12,599 bases of DNA from Hymenoscyphus infarciens (lineage: Eukaryota > Ascomycota > Leotiomycetes > Helotiales > Helotiaceae): assembly GCA_001414345.1 (NCBI GenBank), contig LLCB01000690.1, positions 1-12,599 of the forward strand, read 5' to 3'. Position numbers and translations under genes: made by a program. Shown here piece by piece: positions 8,475-12,599 of the stretch; within the stretch, counting starts at the first letter, position 1, and each line of letters starts with the position of its first letter. The notes below the pieces were generated by a model that was given only the letters and a program-made list of their open reading frames with translations, did no database searches and was not told the origin of the DNA.

Positions 8475-8564
8475 GTAGGTTACCTGCCAATAGCAAAGCA
8501 GATATTTGCCTTACGTAGGTGACCTACCAAATGCACATGTTCTGCTATTTCGTAGGTCACCTAT
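8475..8564. repeat. Three palindromes GTAGGTNACCTAC, about 38 bp apart
   Basis: Copies start at 8475 (GTAGGTTACCTGC), 8515 (GTAGGTGACCTAC, perfect) and 8552 (GTAGGTCACCTAT). Spacings are 40 and 37 bp, and the bases after each copy are also loosely alike. This suggests a degenerate tandem repeat of about 38 bp. A related 13-mer lies at 3902. Function is unknown; dimeric-factor binding sites or an element remnant are both possible. Confidence 0.75.
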
Positions 8565-8805
8565 AAATAGCCACGAAAAGAATTCGAAAAAATCGATCCG
8601 CTTTCACCGCGGAAACCTTAAGCTTTGCATTATCTGAGCTTCGTAACACATCGCATCCCAAGAGTCTATACCTATGGGATTTTTTGTAGTAAGTGGAGGT
8701 TAAGAAAGTCTTTCCCGTAAAGTTTAAGCAAGCTTCTTTTCAAGTTTTTACATATCGTCTTTCAAGGCCTCGATGTCGCATTCATTGCTAGCTTCCATCT
8801 GGAAA

Positions 8806-8916
8806 AGTAAGTCTTACTACTAATTTGAGGGGTTTAAAGACCTACCTACCTAGGGAAGGAATATATATCTTTTTTCTATTACTTACTCTACTTGTACTCC
8901 GGGAGTAAGCTAGGTA
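8806..8916. repeat. Nested inverted repeats
   Basis: A 13-bp palindrome AGTAAGTCTTACT (8806-8818) is followed by TACCTAG (8847-8853) pairing with CTAGGTA (8910-8916). Inside that, CTTACTC (8882-8888) pairs with GAGTAAG (8903-8909). The DNA around it is more AT-rich than its flanks. It could be a relic of a small inverted-repeat element. No flanking duplication was identified. Confidence 0.5.
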
Positions 8917-9134
8917 AAACAATCTAGTGAGAATGCACTAGTTATTACGTCCGTTCGGCGTACTTCGAATCGTGGGTCGAGAGAATCACCGTGTTGACGG
9001 ATAACCCCCCAATCACTTCTAAACAAATCGGCCAACAACAAAAACCATCACAATCACAAGATAACTTGTCCAATTTCACATACTCATTCTCAGTCAATTC
9101 AATTCAATTCTTCCACTCAAAAATCTACCCCTCT

Positions 9135-9272
9135 ATGCAACTTTTTTCCCATGCCGTTCATCCATTCATCAAATCGTCCTGGAAGAGAAGAAAACAACGC
9201 AAGGTAACTTTTTTCCCGCCACCCAAAGCCCGGGGATCCATCCCGTTATGCCACGCACGCAATGCAAGGTAG
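9135..9272 (+). CDS. Possible small ORF after a leader-like stretch, 45 aa
   Basis: An ATG at 9135 follows about 130 bp of C/A/T-rich sequence with AATCAC and CAATT repeats, resembling the TAL1 leader. It opens a 45-codon frame starting MQLFSHAVHPFIKSSWKRRK, basic in its middle. A GTAACT donor-like site follows codon 23 (9204), and a GCTAACTGAAG branch/acceptor-like string occurs near 9463-9474. A spliced product cannot be assigned. No family is recognised. It may be part of a noncoding RNA, or chance. Confidence 0.15.
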   Translation: MQLFSHAVHPFIKSSWKRRKQRKVTFFPPPKARGSIPLCHARNAR

Positions 9273-9529
9273 ACAGAAGATGCAAAATTTTCCAGTTCGC
9301 CGTGACGTTCGTTAAAAGAGTAAGAGAGAGGTTGACGAGAGCAAGAAATACTAGGCGAAGAGAATCGAGGGAAGTTTTGTCGAAAGGAGGTCGTAGAGGA
9401 AATATTCGCGTGAAAGGTAGAAAGGCGAAGGGGACCAGCGAGATGAGCAAGAATAAAGGAGAGGCTAACTGAAGCAGTACCCATCATCCCGTCCTGAAAA
9501 TCCAACTAGTACACAGTACCACAAGACAT

Positions 9530-12407
9530 CTAGTCCTCAGTAATATCACCATACTCCCACATGCCGTATCGCTTCTCCTTAGCACCATCTTGCGCATCTC
9601 TCAAAGTCTTGAGGACATCGCCGAAGCTACGCTCCCAAGGCTTCAGCTTGGTAGGAACCATAGCATGACCATCTCGAATGATATCAGTGTTAATGCTATC
9701 AGTCAAATTCTGGCTCGTGTTCTGGTCGTAGAGGGTGACGGAAAGAGTGCCTTCTGGTGCGGTATAATCAATATTGGCGACTAATTCCTTGCCGGCGGTT
9801 GCCTCGGTAATGTATCCAATAGCATCCTCCAAATAATCCTTGTTGGTTGGAAGTTGAATCAGAGAAAGGACAGCATCGACAGCTTGCGGACGGAGCTTCT
9901 GTGGAGAAAATTGAGGTGCCAAAGGACGTAAAGCGGACCAAGGCTTCTTTTCGCTGTTACCATAATCGACATAGACAATTTCTGCCTCCTTTGCCGGGCG
10001 GTCATTGGCACGGATACGGGCACGATACCACTGGTCATCTGCGGAAAACTTTGCTGCGACATATTCTCCGGTCTTGGGTGGGCCTGGAAGACCAGCCTTG
10101 TTGGCCGAGTTCAAATGGAAAGATTTAAATTGGGACATCAGGGTCTCGAGAGCAGATGTGCCAGTACCGATGATCTGCAACTTGATCTTGCCGTCCTCGT
10201 CAATATTGGTAACACAAACATCACGATAATCCTTTTCGCGTGAGACTGGAGTTGATTCGACGTTTGATCCGTTGGCAGGTGCGCTGTCATCTTCTTCAAC
10301 ATCAAAAGAAGGATCCCAGTCAACCCAGAGACCCTTGCGTCCTTCCTTTGCTCGCTTCTCGGCTGCTTGGAGCTCGGTAGCGTTTCCAGATTGTTCTGCT
10401 GAATATGCGTGGACGGTAGCAAAGCCCTCGTCAACGAGGATTTTGGCAAAAGATTCCTTGTTAATGTAAAGTGCACCAATAAAGCCACCGACTTTATCAA
10501 TGTTGTGCACATCAATCTCAACATCGCGTTGCGTCAAGCGCTTGGTGGCAAGATCGTGTGCTTCTTGACCAAAAGGCTCTGCCTTGTCATTTGGACCTCT
10601 TGCGGATTTTGGTGCTCGGATTCCGCCCAGGACAAAATTGAGCTTGATATTTTCTCTAGGAATGAGGACGACAAATCTGGAGCCACCCTTGACGAAGTCA
10701 ACAATAGCTGGAATCTTCTTTTGTCGTTGCAATCCTGCTACTTGCATCTTGGCCTTTTGTAAAGATTCTGACGCAACAACATATTGCTTTGCCTTGGAAG
10801 GCTTTCCGGACCACATTCCCTTCTTTTCCTCCTTTGCAGTCTCCTGCGCAGCTAGAAGTTCGTCGTAGTTTGGTGCGCGATCCGTGTCATCTCGTCGATG
10901 CCGAATTACTGAACACCAACCTTCTTGGACGAGAAGTAATCCAACATTCTTGTCGTTGAGAGTAATGGTGGCAACTTCCTTGGCGTCGTATTCCCCGGTG
11001 GCAGGACGTGAGCCATCAATACTCATACGAACATGTTTACCAATAACCTTCTTTCGTAAAAATTCCTTGGCTTCGTCTCGGAAGGGAGCTTCGGCTGCTT
11101 CTGAAGGCCGAGGTCCTCGAACACTGCTCAGGTTGATTCGCTTTTCGACGCCTGCTCGATTTCGAACATAGATGACATCGGCACTAAAGACTCTGGTGAC
11201 ATGAGCTTCGAGGGTTCCTGCACCAGCGGCCTTGGCAACGTGGTCTTTGAATACTCCCTTCTTACCTGACTGAGCAACCTTTTCTGCCTCGCGGAGAACA
11301 GGCATTTCAGCACCAAGAAGTGTCGAGTGGAAATCCGTACATCTTGCAAGACCGGCTTCTAAAAGAAACTTCGCAATGGAGCCTCGAGGATGGCGAACCG
11401 AGGCGACAAGTTGACTTTGAGGGCTGAGGCCGAGAATATCAACCTTCACGTTTCGTTGTAATAGTCGTTCTTCCACGAATCGACGAGCCTCATTTCCATG
11501 TTCTTCGGCAGGTTGTGTCTGACCGTTGGAAGGGTTGACTCTCTCGGTGGTAGGAGCACGAATTCCAGCAACCAGAGTCATAACTAGAATGTATCAGTAT
11601 GGACATATAGGGCACATCTCCGAAAATCTTACCTTGGATGTGCTCTGTGGGTGAAATGATCAAGCGCACAAGCATGCGGTCGCCGCTCAATACGCGCTCG
11701 ACCAGACCATCCACAGTCTTTCCCTTGTAGTTGTCCAAAAAGGCTTGCGCATCGCCCATGTCATGTTGAACATTGATTCGGCCTCCAGATGGTTGCCATT
11801 GACCTTTGTCCTCGCTACGGGCTGTTGCTTCGAGTAAACGTAGTCTGTCTAGTTGCGAAAGAGCGTCTGGCGAGTCTTCCTTGCGTCCAGCATCGTCTCT
11901 GAGTTTGAGCCAGCCCTCCTCTACCATTTGTTCAGGAAGTCGTCTCCCGTCGTTCAGATAGACAATGCCGTATTCGCGCTTCGTGTTTGGAATCGTGTAG
12001 AGGACTTGGAACTGCACAAGCTTTCCCACAACCAGCTTTCGAAGCGCATCGCGTGAGTCGTAGGCCCATTGTTCATCCCCCTCCTTTTTCAGATGTGGCG
12101 ATGTGCAATAAGCCAGGGAAAGAGTTCGTTCGCGATCTGGATTGTCGACGGAGCTCAAGACGAGGCTGTCGCCGCTAAGGACGGACTTGACCTTGGCTTG
12201 ATTGAGAACCATACTGCTGTATCTGGCGGGAGGGACGTTGGCGCGGGGAGGATTCGCAGGTTTAGGAGGGGTTACAGGAGTATCAGGACGAGCTCTAGGA
12301 AAGGGTGGCATCAGATTAGCAATGTCTTGGGAAGAGAGCGACGGCTGTGGAGAGCTGGGTCCCGAGCTGCCGGTGGCATAGCCAATCTTGACATCGCGGA
12401 CGCCCAT
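9530..12407 (-). CDS. SND1: Tudor staphylococcal nuclease (SND1/Tudor-SN, p100 family)
   Basis: RNA-binding protein with repeated staphylococcal-nuclease (SN) folds and one Tudor domain. Family members work in RNA silencing, splicing, transcription and stress granules. Exons 12407-11633 and 11583-9530 join to 942 aa. The 49-bp intron has GTAAGA, a CTGAT branch point and TAG, and restores VMTLVAGIRAPTTER inside SN2. Approximate domains: SN1 66-205, SN2 228-375, SN3 382-517, SN4 548-680, first part of SN5 about 700-755, Tudor 762-814 (QWYRAR, IVYVDYGNSE; W777, Y778, Y796 and Y799 are candidate aromatic-cage residues), rest of SN5 to about 935. Residues 1-65 are Pro/Ser-rich and unlike the SN fold. 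An internal ATG at 12212 would give 877 aa, nearer the usual length, so the start is uncertain. Family knowledge says the bacterial SNase catalytic residues are generally not conserved; I did not map them. Confidence 0.95.
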
Positions 12408-12409
12408 GA

Positions 12410-12436
12410 TGGTGGTGGTGGTGGTGGTGGTGGTGG
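12410..12436. repeat. (TGG)9 microsatellite in SND1 leader
   Basis: Nine perfect TGG triplets, which read as CCA repeats on the SND1 coding strand. They end two bases before the ATG at 12407. If that ATG is used, the tract lies in the 5' leader. It should vary in length between strains. Confidence 0.95.
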
Positions 12437-12545
12437 TATTGTAGTATTGTAGGTGTTGCCTGCTGAAGTTCTGTGGTTCTGCGAAGCGCGAAAGTGGTGT
12501 TGTGGAGTGTTGTGTGTAATTTGTAAATGTAGAAAGAATGAATGC

Positions 12546-12599
12546 CTGGAGGGGGAAAATTGCTGGAGGGGGAAAATAGCTGGCGGGGGAAAATAGCTG
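12546..12599. repeat. 17-bp tandem repeat with AGGGG motifs upstream of SND1
   Basis: Three units start at 12546, 12563 and 12580. They read CTGGAGGGGGAAAAT plus two bases, with A changed to C in the third, and a fourth begins at the window edge. The first two contain AGGGG, the core of the fungal stress response element, 140-175 bp upstream of the SND1 start. The repeat is seen; a stress-response role is inferred and the array may continue outside the window. Confidence 0.85.

Larger units (their letters stand above)
8106..9529. other. Convergent intergenic region TAL1 / SND1
   Basis: At 1.4 kb this is long for a gap between two convergent gene ends. From 8106 to about 8400 it is probably TAL1 3' UTR and flank. 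A cluster of three palindromes lies at 8475-8564 and nested inverted repeats at 8806-8916. From about 8990 to 9130 the + strand looks like a fungal leader, and from about 9290 to 9475 it is strongly purine-rich. Frames on either strand (for example 9158-9505 - and 9248-9472 +) have no recognised family. Confidence 0.6.

Noticed and set aside
8940..8990. tRNA-like CTTCGAATC string
   Set aside because: It resembles a T-loop, but no matching acceptor, D or anticodon stems could be built around it.
9248..9472. 74-codon very basic + strand frame, considered as a small ribosomal protein
   Set aside because: It was compared mentally with eL41, eL39, eL29 and eS30 and fits none. The Arg/Lys richness follows from GA-rich DNA.
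9158..9505. 115-codon - strand frame downstream of SND1
   Set aside because: No recognisable protein. It is the complement of the purine-rich tract, where low stop density is expected, and it could lie in SND1 3' UTR.
1844..12407. Functional gene cluster or horizontally acquired island
   Set aside because: NSE4, MTG1, TAL1 and SND1 belong to unrelated housekeeping processes, alternate in strand and show similar fungal intron signals.

Overview
The window looks like nuclear DNA of a filamentous ascomycete (Pezizomycotina). Four protein genes carry short spliceosomal introns (49-134 bp). Most introns have GTAAG-type donors and CTAAC or CTGAT branch points a short way before the acceptor. Start codons follow CA/CT-rich leaders, and the proteins match fungal members of their families. 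Abrupt AT-rich blocks beside normal-GC genes would suit a helotialean (Leotiomycetes) genome, but that placement is only a guess. There is no bacterial, viral or plasmid signature, and I recognise no tRNA, rRNA or CRISPR array.

Layout. Bases 1-1185 are a very AT-rich satellite: 40 tandem units with a 23-bp core and alternating 6-bp and 8-bp linkers, with an internal duplicated block. It runs off the left edge and decays into AT-rich DNA by about 1345. Next comes NSE4 (+, 1844-3347, one intron), then a convergent gap, then MTG1 (-, 4211-5349, one intron). A divergent gap of about 1.4 kb follows, holding an AT-rich patch, short tandem repeats and an A tract. Transaldolase TAL1 (+, 6723-8105, six exons) comes next, with three introns inside its first 24 codons. 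A 1.4-kb convergent gap then contains palindromic repeats and a leader-like stretch that may be an undescribed small transcript. The window ends with a Tudor staphylococcal-nuclease gene of the SND1 family (-, 9530-12407, one intron). Its upstream side has a (TGG)9 tract and a 17-bp tandem repeat rich in AGGGG.

The four genes are housekeeping genes with unrelated roles: SMC5/6 genome maintenance, mitochondrial ribosome assembly, the pentose phosphate pathway, and RNA metabolism or stress response. They alternate in strand and show no sign of being a functional cluster. I found no convincing exotic system. The points most worth following are the organised satellite, the transaldolase micro-exons, the palindrome trio at 8475-8564 and the possible hidden transcription unit near 9000-9480.
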